From Negativicutes bacterium (GTDB lineage: Bacteria > Bacillota_C > Negativicutes > Acidaminococcales > Acidaminococcaceae): 64,000 bases of DNA. This document shows, in pieces, positions 1 through 9,504 of this stretch. The notes beneath the pieces were generated by a model. The model was not told the origin of the DNA. It ran no database searches and was given only the letters and a program-made list of their open reading frames with translations. Positions within the stretch are counted from its first letter, which is position 1; the number at the start of each line of letters is the position of its first letter. The position numbers were made by a program, and so were the translations under genes. Location of the stretch: positions 124,001 through 188,000 of the forward strand of contig RZYP01000001.1 in the NCBI GenBank assembly GCA_009930275.1. Reading direction: 5' to 3'.

Positions 1-713
1 GCAATATGGGCTGCGCTTTTTGCGCGAGTGGCTTGAGCGGTTTTGTGCGTAATTTGACAAAGGCCGAAATATTGTTGCAAGTGTATTACTTCAATCAGTT
101 TTTAGCAAAGGATAATAAGCATGTCAGCCGTGTCGTAGTAATGGGTTCGGGCGAACCTATGTTAAATTTCGAGGCAGTCTTGGGCGCTCTCGAATTCTTA
201 CACTACGAAGAAACTCTTAATATGAGTTATAGAAACATGACAATATCCACCTGCGGCATTATTCCAGGCATTGAAAAACTGTCAGCTAAGGCCCTGCCGA
301 TTAATTTGGCTATTTCTCTGCATGCAGCCAGAAATGACCTTCGAAGCGAATTAATGCCTATTAACACTTCTTACCCATTTTTAGAGGTTATTCGGGCAGC
401 GGAAAATTATGCCAGGACAACCGGCAGACAGGTAACCTACGAGTATATTTTAATTGCCAATGTCAATGATTCTTTAGTTGACGCTGAACTACTAAGTAAT
501 GCTCTCCGTTTTAAAAATGCCTCTGTAAATCTGATTCCAGCCAACCCGGTTGCGGAAAAAGGTTTTACGAGACCGTCACCGAGGATTGTTGAGAGATTTT
601 TGCAGGTATTGAAGAAAAACAAAGTTAACGCAACTATAAGAAAAGAAATGGGCAAGGATATTGATGCTGCATGTGGCCAGCTGAGGTCAAAGTTTATCGG
701 AAAAAAGGTCTAA
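1..713 (+). CDS. rlmN: 23S rRNA (adenine-C2)-methyltransferase RlmN, 3' part
   Basis: Radical-SAM enzyme that methylates C2 of A2503 in 23S rRNA and A37 in some tRNAs. The frame is open at base 1 (codons begin at base 3), so the N-terminal third is outside the window. The remnant of the 4Fe-4S motif is visible at the start ([10 protein letters not shown]), followed by the SAM-binding GSGEP segment. The C-terminal [11 protein letters not shown] carries the Cys that forms the protein-methyl intermediate in this family. It lies just upstream of stp-prkC-rsgA, the usual Firmicute order. The ATG at 6 is internal, not the start. Confidence 0.95.
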   Translation, partial: NMGCAFCASGLSGFVRNLTKAEILLQVYYFNQFLAKDNKHVSRVVVMGSGEPMLNFEAVLGALEFLHYEETLNMSYRNMTISTCGIIPGIEKLSAKALPINLAISLHAARNDLRSELMPINTSYPFLEVIRAAENYARTTGRQVTYEYILIANVNDSLVDAELLSNALRFKNASVNLIPANPVAEKGFTRPSPRIVERFLQVLKKNKVNATIRKEMGKDIDAACGQLRSKFIGKKV

Positions 714-722
714 ACTTGTGAG

Positions 723-1445
723 GTGAGTGGCTTGTTGGTTGTAAGCAGAACAAATAAGGGTTTGGTAAGGGATAATAATGAAGACAGTCTTTTGGTAAGA
801 CTGCCAGATCTCTTTGCGGTTGCTGATGGTATGGGTGGACACCAAGGAGGCGAAACAGCCAGTTATGAGGCTGTCACCTATTTGGCTGAGACAGATTTTA
901 CCAGCGTCAATGAGAATGACATACTGCCTTTCATGGGCAAACGGGTGCAAGAAGCCAGCAATCGTATTTGGCAAATGGCCCAAGATAATCCCAAACTCAA
1001 AGGAATGGGGACGACACTTACCGCGGTTTATTTTTTGGATAATGAACGTGCTTGTGTGGCGCATGTCGGTGATAGTAGGATTTATCTGTTGCAGAGCAAT
1101 GGCCTTAAGAAAATTACCAGAGATCATTCCTATGTGGCGGAATTAGTTAGAAATAAGGAAATAAGCCTGGAGGAGGCTGCAAATCACCAACATAAGAATA
1201 TTATTATGCGAGCAGTTGGTGCAGAGCCTTATGTAGAGGTAGACTTGTTTGAATTTCTTATTGTTGGTGCTAAACGAATGCTTCTTAGCAGCGATGGGCT
1301 GACAAATATGGTGGACGAAGAAGAAATTGAAAGTGTATTGCAAGGGCAGGAACTGTCTTCTGCCGCTGATTCTTTAATGGAAAAAGCTCTGGCAGCGGGC
1401 GGTAAGGATAACATTTCGTTTATTATCCTTGATTTGGAGGATTAA
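723..1445 (+). CDS. stp: PP2C-type Ser/Thr phosphatase Stp/PrpC
   Basis: Metal-dependent protein phosphatase expected to reverse phosphorylation by the PrkC kinase encoded next. PP2C motifs appear in order: RDNNED near residue 16, DGMGG at 35-39, GTTL, a VGDSR strand, SSDG near 190 and GGKDN near 227; the Asp residues bind two Mn/Mg ions. About 240 aa is the normal family length. The GTG at 723 overlaps the best ribosome-binding site (GAGGTGAG, 720-727), so TTG at 732 or 735 may be the true start. It follows rlmN by 9 bases and precedes prkC by 5 bases, so all are probably co-transcribed. Confidence 0.93.
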   Translation: MSGLLVVSRTNKGLVRDNNEDSLLVRLPDLFAVADGMGGHQGGETASYEAVTYLAETDFTSVNENDILPFMGKRVQEASNRIWQMAQDNPKLKGMGTTLTAVYFLDNERACVAHVGDSRIYLLQSNGLKKITRDHSYVAELVRNKEISLEEAANHQHKNIIMRAVGAEPYVEVDLFEFLIVGAKRMLLSSDGLTNMVDEEEIESVLQGQELSSAADSLMEKALAAGGKDNISFIILDLED

Positions 1446-1450
1446 TTTTT

Positions 1451-3352
1451 ATGGAACAAAAAATTATAGGTAATCGTTACCAAATATTGGAAGCAATTGG
1501 TACCGGTGGCATGGCCGAAGTTTACCGAGCCTTTGATACATATTTAAAGCGCGAAGTTGCTGTAAAAATATTGCGTGCGCAATATACTGATGATGATGGT
1601 TTTGTCTCCCGTTTTCGGCAGGAGGCGCAGTCTGCCGCACGTCTTATTCATCCAAACATTGTCAATGTCTACGATGTTGGCAGAGACGAAGATTCTTACT
1701 ATATAATAATGGAGTATGTCAAGGGACGTACCCTTAAAGAATTGATTTCTGAGGATGGACCTTTAGATCCTATGTCAGCTGTAATTATTGCGCATGGAAT
1801 TGCTTCAGCTTTGAAACACGCTCATAGCAGAGGAATCATCCACTGTGATATCAAACCCCATAATATTTTGCTTGATGAGAATAACACCCCCAAGGTCGCC
1901 GACTTTGGGATTGCCAGAGCGATTACCACAGCGACCATGACATATACTGCTTCTGTTGTGGGTTCTGTTCACTATTTATCACCGGAACAAGTGAGAGGGG
2001 AAAAAGTATCTGCTCAGTCGGACTTGTATTCCCTCGGCATACTTCTTTTTGAAATGCTGACGGGAGCTCTTCCCTTCACAGCGGAAACACCGGTTGCTGT
2101 GGCGTTGATGCATGTTAGTGAAAAAATGCCTTTGGTGCGGGAAGTCAACCCTGAAGTGCCGCCTGTTCTGGAAAAAATTGTCGCAAAGGCATTGGTCAAA
2201 AATAAAGAAGAGCGTTATGTCAATGCCGATGATTTTTTAAAGGATCTTGAATATGCTGCGGATGTTTTAACAGGTAACATAGATTATACGGAAAAAAGCA
2301 GAGTTTTCATCGCGGATGAACCTGCTCATCTTCCGGCTGTTTCGCTTGAAGAAACCATAAGAATTGACAGGACAGCCTATGCTGATCAGCTGAATGCTGA
2401 CGAAGACGAGGATTCGGCAGAGACTAAGCAAATACAAAGGCAGCGTCTTATGCGCTGGCTTATTGGAGCAATAGTTGCTGCGTCTTTTCTTGTTATTGGT
2501 TTGTTTTCTTTTGGTGTCATAGGAGGCCCTGAGGTTGAGGTCCCTGACGTAACTGGTAAAACAGTTGTTGAAGCTCAAAATATATTAACGCAGGCTAAAT
2601 TGCGCTATACCATAGACGAAGAGTACAATGCAAAGGTACCGCCAGGAACGGTTATTAATCAGAATCCAGGTGCTAAGAGACTTGTCAAAGAGGGGCGCAA
2701 AATATTGCTTGTCGTCAGCAAAGGCGTAGAGCTTGGTGATGTCCCGAATTTGAAGGGTAAGAGGCTTACAGAGGCCAAAGCGATTCTGAAAGCATCACGT
2801 TTTGAACTTGGACAGGTTTCATATAAGTATGTAAGTGGCGCTCCGGAAGAAACAATATTGGAGCAAAGTGTGGCAGCACCTGCCAAGCTACCGATAGGAA
2901 CAAAATTAGACGTTGTTATCAATATCAAGAGTAATCAGGTGGTGCTTCCTGATTTAGTAGGTTTAAGCAGCTCGTCGGTTAAAAATAAACTAAATGATCT
3001 TGGTCTTGTTTTAGGAAAAGTAAGCGCCGTTGTCAGTAAGGAACCTGACAACACGGTCATATCAATGAATCCCGCGGCCAAGGATGTAGTTAATGTCGGT
3101 ACGGTTGTAGACATAACTATTTCTAAAAATGCCGAAAGCAGCAAGATTTCGCAGTATGTTGAATTTGTCGTACCTGGCGGCAGCGACCATCAGGAAGTTA
3201 AAATCGTGGTTGCCGATGATAATGGCAGCCGCGTTGTCTATAGTAATACCCACAAGGCAGGAGTGCGGTTAAGACAGCAAATTGAAGGTACGGGTAGAAT
3301 ACGCGTACAATTCTATAGTAACGACAAATTAGTGGAGGAAAGAAACTTGTGA
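1451..3352 (+). CDS. prkC: Ser/Thr protein kinase with three PASTA repeats (PrkC type)
   Basis: Membrane sensor kinase that in Firmicutes responds to muropeptides or lipid II and controls wall synthesis and translation. The kinase domain covers about residues 8-265: Gly-rich loop GTGGMAEV, catalytic Lys39, catalytic loop HCDIKPHN at 131-138, DFG, and an activation loop rich in Thr. A charged linker leads to a single membrane span near 333-357, then three PASTA repeats (about 360-560) and a C-terminal beta-rich tail. The residue before the catalytic Asp is Cys132 rather than Arg, making it a non-RD kinase. Its stop overlaps the rsgA start. Confidence 0.95.
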   Translation: MEQKIIGNRYQILEAIGTGGMAEVYRAFDTYLKREVAVKILRAQYTDDDGFVSRFRQEAQSAARLIHPNIVNVYDVGRDEDSYYIIMEYVKGRTLKELISEDGPLDPMSAVIIAHGIASALKHAHSRGIIHCDIKPHNILLDENNTPKVADFGIARAITTATMTYTASVVGSVHYLSPEQVRGEKVSAQSDLYSLGILLFEMLTGALPFTAETPVAVALMHVSEKMPLVREVNPEVPPVLEKIVAKALVKNKEERYVNADDFLKDLEYAADVLTGNIDYTEKSRVFIADEPAHLPAVSLEETIRIDRTAYADQLNADEDEDSAETKQIQRQRLMRWLIGAIVAASFLVIGLFSFGVIGGPEVEVPDVTGKTVVEAQNILTQAKLRYTIDEEYNAKVPPGTVINQNPGAKRLVKEGRKILLVVSKGVELGDVPNLKGKRLTEAKAILKASRFELGQVSYKYVSGAPEETILEQSVAAPAKLPIGTKLDVVINIKSNQVVLPDLVGLSSSSVKNKLNDLGLVLGKVSAVVSKEPDNTVISMNPAAKDVVNVGTVVDITISKNAESSKISQYVEFVVPGGSDHQEVKIVVADDNGSRVVYSNTHKAGVRLRQQIEGTGRIRVQFYSNDKLVEERNL

Positions 3353-4236
3353 TAAAGAATCAAGGACGAATAATCAAGAATTATATGGGTTATTATTATG
3401 TCGAGACCGCTTCGCGTGAGATTTTTACCTGTAAAATTAAAGGGAAAATGAAACAAAACCGTTTTTCTTTGTGCACAGGTGACTATGTTGTTTTCGAGGC
3501 GAACGGTACTGAAGGCATGATAACTGATATATTGCCGCGCAAGAATTTTTTGCTGCGTCCAATAGTTGCCAATATTGACTTGGTTGTGATTACGGCTGCT
3601 TGTGCCAGTCCGGATTTTAGCTTTCTGATTACTGACAAATTGCTGGCATTGGCTGAAAGCGCAAGGATACCGGCAATAATCTGCTTGAATAAGCTGGATA
3701 TCGCTCCGGCGGGCTTGGTTGAAAAGTGCTGTGAGCTATATGGTAAAATTGGTTATAAGGTTTTTCCTGTTTCTGCAAAAGAGGGCATTGGTATTGATGA
3801 GCTGCGCGCAGAGGTTAGCGAGAAAGTAACTGTTTTCGCCGGACCGTCAGGCGTTGGCAAGTCGTCAACACTAAACGCTATTGATCCTGGTTTGCGCCTC
3901 GTGGTGGGCCATGTGAGTGAAAAGATTGGCAGGGGTAGGCATACTACCCGTTTCGCTCATTTCATACCTTTTGCAGGTGGCTATTTAGCCGACACTCCTG
4001 GCTTTGGCAATTTAAACATGGAAGAGTTTGAACCTGAAATGTTACCTAAGTCTTTTAGGGAATTTACAAAGTATGCCCGCGAGTGCCGTTTTACTACTTG
4101 TACTCACACTCATGAACCGGGCTGTGCCGTCAAAGAAGCCGTTGAGGCTGGTGAAATAGATTTATTAAGATATAAGTCGTATACTGTGATTATGCAGGAA
4201 ATTTTAACAAAAAAAGAGAGGGACGGTAAAAAATGA
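3349..4236 (+). CDS. rsgA: Ribosome small-subunit-dependent GTPase RsgA
   Basis: GTPase that checks late maturation of the 30S subunit. It shows the family's circular permutation: an OB-fold N-terminus, then G4 (NKLD, about 113), G1 (GPSGVGKS from 165), a GRGRHTT switch and G3 (DTPGF, 215), then a zinc knuckle with Cys246, Cys251, His253 and Cys259. The GTG start at 3349 overlaps the prkC stop (GTGA), with GGAGG at 3334-3338. The rpe start overlaps its stop. In Bacillus the homolog is a PrkC substrate, which fits this placement (known biology, not shown here). Confidence 0.95.
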   Translation: MIKNQGRIIKNYMGYYYVETASREIFTCKIKGKMKQNRFSLCTGDYVVFEANGTEGMITDILPRKNFLLRPIVANIDLVVITAACASPDFSFLITDKLLALAESARIPAIICLNKLDIAPAGLVEKCCELYGKIGYKVFPVSAKEGIGIDELRAEVSEKVTVFAGPSGVGKSSTLNAIDPGLRLVVGHVSEKIGRGRHTTRFAHFIPFAGGYLADTPGFGNLNMEEFEPEMLPKSFREFTKYARECRFTTCTHTHEPGCAVKEAVEAGEIDLLRYKSYTVIMQEILTKKERDGKK

Positions 4237-4877
4237 TTCTTGTAGCACCTTCTATTTTATCGGCTGATTTCGCCTATTTGGCAGATGAAATAAAAAAAAT
4301 TGAAACTGCTGGCGCAGATTGGGTCCATATTGACGTGATGGATGGTAATTTTGTGCCCAATCTTACTTTTGGCGCCCCTATTGTCAAGAAAATAAGGCCA
4401 GTATCTAAATTGTTTTTTGATTGCCACCTGATGGTTAATAATCCGGAAAAGTATATAGATGATTTTTTCGATGCTGGCGCAGATATGATAGTAGTTCATG
4501 TGGAAACAACAAATCATTTGCATCGGCTGGTTCAGTCTATACATGAAAAAGGTATTAAAGCTGGGGTAGCGCTGAATCCCGCAACACCACTGAATACGGT
4601 TGAGGAAATACTCCCATATATCGACATGGTTTTGCTTATGTCAGTAAATCCTGGCTTTGGTGGGCAGAAATTCATACCCACCAGTTTAAAAAAGATTGAA
4701 AGACTAAGAGAAATGGTAGACTCTGGTGGACATGAGGTGCTTATTCAGGTTGACGGCGGTATTAATGAGGAAACGGGGAAGCTGGTACGTGATGCCGGTG
4801 CTGATGTGCTGGTAGCCGGCTCCTATATTTACGGCGCTGCTGACTGTGCTGCCGCTATCGCAAATTTAAAAAAGTAA
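4233..4877 (+). CDS. rpe: Ribulose-phosphate 3-epimerase
   Basis: TIM-barrel enzyme interconverting ribulose 5-phosphate and xylulose 5-phosphate in the pentose phosphate pathway. Family motifs are intact: SILSADF at the N-terminus, HIDVMDGNFVPN with a catalytic Asp and metal ligands, CHLMV, MSVNPGFGGQ and the second catalytic Asp in QVDGGIN. At 214 aa it is full length. ATG overlaps the rsgA stop (ATGA), so it is the last gene of the rlmN-stp-prkC-rsgA-rpe run. Its product feeds the transketolase encoded at 19258 and the ribulose 5-phosphate used by RibBA downstream. Confidence 0.96.
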   Translation: MILVAPSILSADFAYLADEIKKIETAGADWVHIDVMDGNFVPNLTFGAPIVKKIRPVSKLFFDCHLMVNNPEKYIDDFFDAGADMIVVHVETTNHLHRLVQSIHEKGIKAGVALNPATPLNTVEEILPYIDMVLLMSVNPGFGGQKFIPTSLKKIERLREMVDSGGHEVLIQVDGGINEETGKLVRDAGADVLVAGSYIYGAADCAAAIANLKK

Positions 4878-4929
4878 TTGCATTCATTACGTTTGAGTGA
4901 TATATTATTTATATAATTCAATAAAAGAA

Positions 4930-5038
4930 GCCTTTGGGGCAGGGTGTGATTCCCTACCGGCGGTATAGTCCGCGAGCCGGCGACGGCATGATTCGGTGCA
5001 ACTCCGAAACCGACAGTATAGTCTGGATGTGAAAAGGC
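4930..5038 (+). promoter_or_regulatory. FMN riboswitch aptamer (RFN element)
   Basis: The conserved RFN core is directly readable: GGGGCAGGGTG near 4936, CCCTACCGGCGGTA near 4952, CCGCGAGCC near 4970, GATTCGGTGCAACTCCGAAACCGACAGTATAGTC in pieces across 4990-5022, and GGATG near 5024. Helix P1 pairs GCCTTT (4930-4935) with AAAGGC (5033-5038). It is followed by an intrinsic terminator and then ribD. In this class FMN binding favours termination, so the four rib genes should be repressed by FMN. A TATAAT at 4912-4917 could be the -10 box, but I see no well-spaced -35. Confidence 0.96.
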
Positions 5039-5053
5039 ATATGGATGAGTTAA

Positions 5054-5096
5054 AAAACCATACGACCGAGCCAAGGGTTCAGTGTATGGTTTTTTT
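5054..5096 (+). terminator. Riboswitch expression-platform terminator
   Basis: AAAACCATAC (5054-5063) pairs with GTATGGTTTT (5084-5093) and runs into a T-tract ending at 5096, twenty bases before the ribD ATG. It lies directly after the FMN aptamer, so it is the off-state hairpin of the switch. The ribD ribosome-binding site begins right after it. Confidence 0.9.
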
Positions 5097-5116
5097 GTTT
5101 GAAAGGCGTTGATTTT

Positions 5117-6214
5117 ATGAATGACGAAAAATGGATGTTGCGTGCGATAGAATTGGCGCGCAAAGGAGAAGGAAGAACAACACCAAACCCTTTGGTCGGT
5201 GCTGTCTTAATCGATGAAGAAGAAAGAGTAGTCGGTGAAGGTTGGCACCATAAAGCCGGGGAGGCGCATGCAGAAGTAAATGCATTGCTCCAAGCCGGGG
5301 ACAAGGCACGAGGTGCAACAGTCTATGTAACTTTAGAACCTTGTTCGCATTACGGGCGGACTGGCCCATGTTGTGAGGCTTTGATAAAAGCTGGCGTTAA
5401 GCGAGTTGTTGTTGCTATTGGCGACCCCAATCCAAAAGTAGCCGGAAATGGTATCAGAAGGCTGCGCGAAGCAGGTATTGAGGTCGCTGTCGGTGTTTTA
5501 GCGAATGAAGCTGCGGCGGTCAACGAAGTATTTTTACACTGGATTACTACGAAAAAACCTTTTGTCGCCTTGAAGTATGCGATGACACTAGACGGTAAAA
5601 TAGCGACGTCGCAAAGAGATTCCAAATGGATAACAGGTGAGGAAGCCAGAACGCATGCGCACTATTTACGCAGAGTTTACGATGCAATTTTGGTTGGCAA
5701 GGGTACTGTCCTTGCTGACGATCCTGCTTTGACATGTCGGCTTGTTAAAGGTAAGAATCCTATAAGGATTGTTCTTGATACAAAGCTTGAAATTCCCCTT
5801 ACTTCTAAGGTGCTTAATGATGGAGAAGCTCAGACCATTATAGTTACCGGGAAAGATGCTTCTGCCGAGCGACTGGCCGAGCTTGGCAACCTGAAAACTG
5901 TCGAGGTGCTTCAAATAGGAACCTCTGGTGGCAGGCTAGACTTGGACGAGCTTTTAAACACGCTGGGCGAGCGTAAAATTACCAGTATCCTTGTTGAGGG
6001 CGGGGGAGACGTGCATGGCAGCTTTTTCGACCACGGTTTTGTTGAGCGTGTTTACGCTTTCATCGCACCTAAAATTATAGGCGGAAAAGAAGCCTTGTCC
6101 CCGGTTGGTGGCATTGGCAGCAAGAGCATCGCCAATGGTTTAGGACTAAACGAGCTTGAAACAAAGGTTTTGGGAAATGATTTTCTGATAACTGGCCGTA
6201 CGATAAAGGGGTGA
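5117..6214 (+). CDS. ribD: Bifunctional riboflavin deaminase/reductase RibD
   Basis: Performs steps two and three of riboflavin synthesis: deamination of the pyrimidinone diamine and NADPH-dependent reduction of its ribose. The N-terminal cytidine-deaminase fold has zinc ligands His51 (HAE), Cys76 and Cys85 (PCSHYGRTGPC). The reductase domain starts near residue 147 (ALKYAMTLDGKIAT) and ends with the VEGGGDVHGSF segment. I chose ATG 5117 because GAAAGGCG (5101-5108) sits 8 bases upstream; an in-frame TTG at 5099 lies against the riboswitch terminator T-tract and is unlikely. First gene of the FMN-controlled operon. Confidence 0.95.
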   Translation: MNDEKWMLRAIELARKGEGRTTPNPLVGAVLIDEEERVVGEGWHHKAGEAHAEVNALLQAGDKARGATVYVTLEPCSHYGRTGPCCEALIKAGVKRVVVAIGDPNPKVAGNGIRRLREAGIEVAVGVLANEAAAVNEVFLHWITTKKPFVALKYAMTLDGKIATSQRDSKWITGEEARTHAHYLRRVYDAILVGKGTVLADDPALTCRLVKGKNPIRIVLDTKLEIPLTSKVLNDGEAQTIIVTGKDASAERLAELGNLKTVEVLQIGTSGGRLDLDELLNTLGERKITSILVEGGGDVHGSFFDHGFVERVYAFIAPKIIGGKEALSPVGGIGSKSIANGLGLNELETKVLGNDFLITGRTIKG

Positions 6215-6218
6215 AAAT

Positions 6219-6869
6219 ATGTTTACGGGACTTGTAGCTGAATTAGGAACAATAAAAACAATGAAAAGGGGAGCCAAATCCTATCAGCTGACAATAGAGG
6301 CTGACAAATTGGCGAAAACGCTCAAAATCGGCGAGAGTATAGCTGTCAATGGTGCTTGCCTGACAGTAGTGGCTTTCACTGAAAAAGATTTTACAGTGGA
6401 CGTGATGCCTGAGACAGTCAGGATGTCGACCATAAGCTCTTACAAAAGCGGGGAAAGGGTCAATCTGGAAAAGACACTCAGACTGCAAGATGGTTTGGAT
6501 GGACACATAGTAAGCGGACACATAGAGGGCATTGGGCAGATTATCATGAAGAAAAAAGAAGATATAGCCTCACTCGTGACTATCAGGATTCCTGCTGAGT
6601 TGACAAAGTATATAATAAAAAAAGGTTCGATAGCCGTTGATGGTATCAGCCTTACCGTTACCGATGTAACTGATGATTCCTTCACGGTCTCACTTATACC
6701 CCATACTGCAAAAGAAACAACCTTGGGTTTTAAAAATATTGGTGACAGCGTCAATATAGAAACGGATATTATTGGCAAGTATGTTGAAAGAATGCTCAGT
6801 TCTTTCTGTAATAAGGAAAAGCCAGCGGGGATTAGCAAAAAAACTTTATTCGAAAATGGTTTTATATAG
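6219..6869 (+). CDS. ribE: Riboflavin synthase alpha subunit
   Basis: Dismutates two 6,7-dimethyl-8-ribityllumazine molecules into riboflavin and a pyrimidine. It starts with the family signature [10 protein letters not shown] and contains two lumazine-binding repeats (about 1-97 and 98-190), each with a GESIAVNG or [12 protein letters not shown] type segment; [10 protein letters not shown] joins them. A roughly 20-residue C-terminal tail follows the usual end. It lies 4 bases after ribD and just before ribBA, whose Shine-Dalgarno overlaps the ribE stop. Confidence 0.95.
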   Translation: MFTGLVAELGTIKTMKRGAKSYQLTIEADKLAKTLKIGESIAVNGACLTVVAFTEKDFTVDVMPETVRMSTISSYKSGERVNLEKTLRLQDGLDGHIVSGHIEGIGQIIMKKKEDIASLVTIRIPAELTKYIIKKGSIAVDGISLTVTDVTDDSFTVSLIPHTAKETTLGFKNIGDSVNIETDIIGKYVERMLSSFCNKEKPAGISKKTLFENGFI

Positions 6870-6879
6870 GAGGAGCAAA

Positions 6880-8085
6880 ATGGAAGAAAAGTTTAAATTT
6901 GGTACAATAGAACAGGCGATTGAAGACATCAAAGCCGGTAAAATGGTTTTGGTTACGGATGATGAGGACCGCGAGAACGAAGGGGACCTTATTATGGCGG
7001 CAGAAAAAGTAACGCCGGAAGCCATAAATTTTATGGCTAAATTTGCCAGGGGCTTGATCTGCATGCCTGCGGCGCCGGAAATTATGGATAAGCTTCAGTT
7101 TGGAGCCATGGTTGCGCAAAACACAGATAATCATGAAACAGCTTTCACGGTTACAATTGATCACATAGAGACTACGACCGGCATATCAGCGTATGAAAGA
7201 GCCCTAACCATGAAAAAGGTTACCGAAGAAGGCGCTTGTGCAAAAGATTTTCGCCGCCCAGGCCATGTTTTTCCTTTGCGCTCACGCGAAGGCGGAGTAC
7301 TGAGGCGTATTGGTCACACGGAAACAACTACAGATCTCTGTATTCTTGCAGGGCTTAAACCTGTTGGCATATGCTGCGAAATTATGAGCGATGACGGGAC
7401 CATGGCTAGAACTCCGGAATTGATAGAGTTTGCAAAAACACACGATTTAACCTTTATAACGGTAGCAGCATTAGTGGCCTATCGCAAAGCGAATGAGAAG
7501 ATGGTGCACAGGGCTGCTGAGGCTAAACTGCCAACTAAATATGGCCAGTTCCGCCTTATAGCTTATGACAATGATTTGGACGATCTTTGCCATGCTGCCA
7601 TTGTCAAAGGTGACGTAGAAGGCAAAGAGAATGTTTTGGTAAGAGTCCATTCCGAGTGCCTCACGGGTGATGCCTTTGGTTCTCTGCGCTGTGACTGCGG
7701 CGACCAGTTAGCTAATGCCCTGCGTATGATAGAAGAGGAAGGACAAGGCGTTGTCCTTTATATGCGTCAGGAAGGCCGAGGTATTGGGTTGGCAAATAAA
7801 ATAAGGGCCTATGCTTTACAGGATGAAGGCTTTGACACAGTAGAAGCTAATCTGCATCTGGGCTTTCCTGCCGATCTGCGGGATTATGGCATAGGGGCAC
7901 AAATTCTTTCTGATTTGGGTCTGACAAGTATCAGACTGATAACCAATAATCCAGCCAAACGGGTTGGTCTTTCCGGTTACGGGATTACTGTAACCGAACG
8001 CGTGCCCATAGTTATTCCGGATAACAAATTCAATCACGATTATCTTGCTTGTAAAGAAGAAAAAATGGGACATGTTTTGAAATAA
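6880..8085 (+). CDS. ribBA: Bifunctional DHBP synthase/GTP cyclohydrolase II RibBA
   Basis: Makes both riboflavin precursors: dihydroxybutanone phosphate from ribulose 5-phosphate (N-terminal half) and the pyrimidine from GTP (C-terminal half). The DHBP synthase motif [10 protein letters not shown] is at 27-36. The cyclohydrolase zinc Cys residues are C260, C271 and C273 in [19 protein letters not shown], followed by [14 protein letters not shown] 6880 follows a perfect AGGAGG (6868-6873); the frame stays open further upstream into ribE, but that part is out-of-frame ribE sequence. At 401 aa it is the usual length. Confidence 0.96.
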   Translation: MEEKFKFGTIEQAIEDIKAGKMVLVTDDEDRENEGDLIMAAEKVTPEAINFMAKFARGLICMPAAPEIMDKLQFGAMVAQNTDNHETAFTVTIDHIETTTGISAYERALTMKKVTEEGACAKDFRRPGHVFPLRSREGGVLRRIGHTETTTDLCILAGLKPVGICCEIMSDDGTMARTPELIEFAKTHDLTFITVAALVAYRKANEKMVHRAAEAKLPTKYGQFRLIAYDNDLDDLCHAAIVKGDVEGKENVLVRVHSECLTGDAFGSLRCDCGDQLANALRMIEEEGQGVVLYMRQEGRGIGLANKIRAYALQDEGFDTVEANLHLGFPADLRDYGIGAQILSDLGLTSIRLITNNPAKRVGLSGYGITVTERVPIVIPDNKFNHDYLACKEEKMGHVLK

Positions 8086-8110
8086 TCATTTATAAAATGG
8101 AGGAATTAAA

Positions 8111-8572
8111 ATGAAAACACTAGAGGGTCAATTAAAGGCAGATGGCTTAAAGGTTGGTATTGTTGTCGGCAGGTTCAATGAATTTATTACAGGTAAACTT
8201 TTAACAGGCGCGATTGACTGTTTGGTTCGCCACGGCGCAAATGACGCTGATATTACTGTAGCCTGGGTACCAGGCGCATTTGAAATACCGCTTATCGCTA
8301 AAAAAATGGCGGCAGCCGGCAAATACGATGCAATTATTTGTTTAGGAGCAGTAATTCGTGGCGCAACGCCGCATTTTGATTATGTGTGCGCAGAGGTTTC
8401 CAAAGGTATTGCCACTGTCAGTTTACAATATGATACGCCGGTATCGTTCGGAGTTCTTACTACTGAAAACATTGAGCAGGCTGTAGAACGAGCAGGCACA
8501 AAAGCCGGTAATAAGGGTGTTGACGCTGCGATGGCTGCCATTGAAATGGTTGACTTGCTAAAAAATGTATAA
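8111..8572 (+). CDS. ribH: 6,7-dimethyl-8-ribityllumazine synthase
   Basis: Condenses dihydroxybutanone phosphate with the ribitylaminopyrimidine to form lumazine, the substrate of RibE; homologs assemble into 60-mer shells. Family hallmarks are VGRFNEFIT near the N-terminus, the substrate loop [26 protein letters not shown] with the catalytic His, and [11 protein letters not shown]. Length 153 aa is normal. Last gene of the rib operon, so the locus encodes every dedicated enzyme except the phosphatase step. Confidence 0.96.
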   Translation: MKTLEGQLKADGLKVGIVVGRFNEFITGKLLTGAIDCLVRHGANDADITVAWVPGAFEIPLIAKKMAAAGKYDAIICLGAVIRGATPHFDYVCAEVSKGIATVSLQYDTPVSFGVLTTENIEQAVERAGTKAGNKGVDAAMAAIEMVDLLKNV

Positions 8573-8584
8573 CGGAGAATGCAT

Positions 8585-9442
8585 ATGGAAGATTATTTGG
8601 TAAAAGCTACGGCTGAAGGTGTTCGTATATATGCCCTTAGTACGAAGAGACTGGTGCAGGAAGCTAATGAAAAGCACCACTGTTCTCATCTGGGAATAGC
8701 AGCTTTAGGGCGGGCAATGAACGGCGCGCTGCTATTTGCGGCGACAATGAAAGATAATGAACGCGTCACGCTGCGTTTTTCCGGTGACGGCCCGTTGGGT
8801 GACGTGGTTGCTGATGCTGAGGGAACCCATGTTCGTGGATATGTTGAAAATCCTGATGTTTTTTTACCGCTGAAAAATGGCAAACTAGATGTAGGTGGCG
8901 GCGTCGGTAAAGGAAATCTTATCGTAACTCGTTTTCTAGCGAATGCAGAACCTTTTAATGGTTTTTGTGATTTAGCCGATGGAGAAATTGCTTCGGACCT
9001 GACAAATTATTTATTTACTTCTGAACAGACTCCTGCAAGTGTTGCGCTGGGCGTGATGGTTGACAAAGAGGGCGTGGTCATTGCCTCAGGTGGCTGGTTT
9101 ATTCAAGCTATGCCTGATTGCTCAGAAGAAGTCCTGACAACACTGGAAAATAATGTTTTATCTATGCCTTATGTCACAGAGCTGCTTAGTTCAGGGCATA
9201 ATCCTGAAGAAATTATTAAAAAGATAGCAGCAGGCTTAAAAATCAGTATTAAAGAAACTTTGCCTGTTGGTTTCAGGTGCCGCTGCAGCAGAGAAAAGGT
9301 AATAGATATGCTTGCCGGCTTAGCGGAAAAAGATTTAAAAGATATGGCAAACGACGAAGTCAGCGAAGTTCATTGTCAATTCTGCAATGAGCTGTATCAG
9401 TTTACTTCTACTGAGATTAGGGAGATAAAAAGCAAAAAATAA
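8585..9442 (+). CDS. hslO: Redox-regulated chaperone Hsp33
   Basis: Cytosolic holdase activated by oxidative disulfide formation and zinc release. The C-terminal redox switch is intact: C232-x-C234 and C264-x-x-C267, the four zinc ligands. The N-terminal domain starts with MEDYLVKATAEG. I prefer ATG 8585 because GGAG (8574-8577) is 7 bases upstream; ATG 8579, two codons earlier, is too close to it. It sits 12 bases after ribH, so some read-through from the rib operon is possible. No clear terminator separates it from the recA promoter. Confidence 0.93.
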   Translation: MEDYLVKATAEGVRIYALSTKRLVQEANEKHHCSHLGIAALGRAMNGALLFAATMKDNERVTLRFSGDGPLGDVVADAEGTHVRGYVENPDVFLPLKNGKLDVGGGVGKGNLIVTRFLANAEPFNGFCDLADGEIASDLTNYLFTSEQTPASVALGVMVDKEGVVIASGGWFIQAMPDCSEEVLTTLENNVLSMPYVTELLSSGHNPEEIIKKIAAGLKISIKETLPVGFRCRCSREKVIDMLAGLAEKDLKDMANDEVSEVHCQFCNELYQFTSTEIREIKSKK

Positions 9443-9452
9443 AATAATCGGC

Positions 9453-9481
9453 TTGACTAAACGAACAGATGTTTGTATAAT
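9453..9481 (+). promoter_or_regulatory. recA promoter with embedded LexA box
   Basis: TTGACT (-35, 9453-9458) and TATAAT (-10, 9476-9481) are separated by exactly 17 bases. The spacer is occupied by CGAACAGATGTTTG (9462-9475), a complete match to the Gram-positive SOS box CGAAC-RNRY-GTTYG. LexA bound here would cover the RNA polymerase site, so recA and the overlapping recX should be DNA-damage inducible. Confidence 0.93.
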
Positions 9482-9504
9482 ATTTCCAGATAGGGGGTAA
9501 TCGT

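Noticed and set aside
687..1127. 146-codon minus-strand frame opposite stp
   Set aside because: No ribosome site or recognisable domain; stp motifs on the plus strand explain the conservation.
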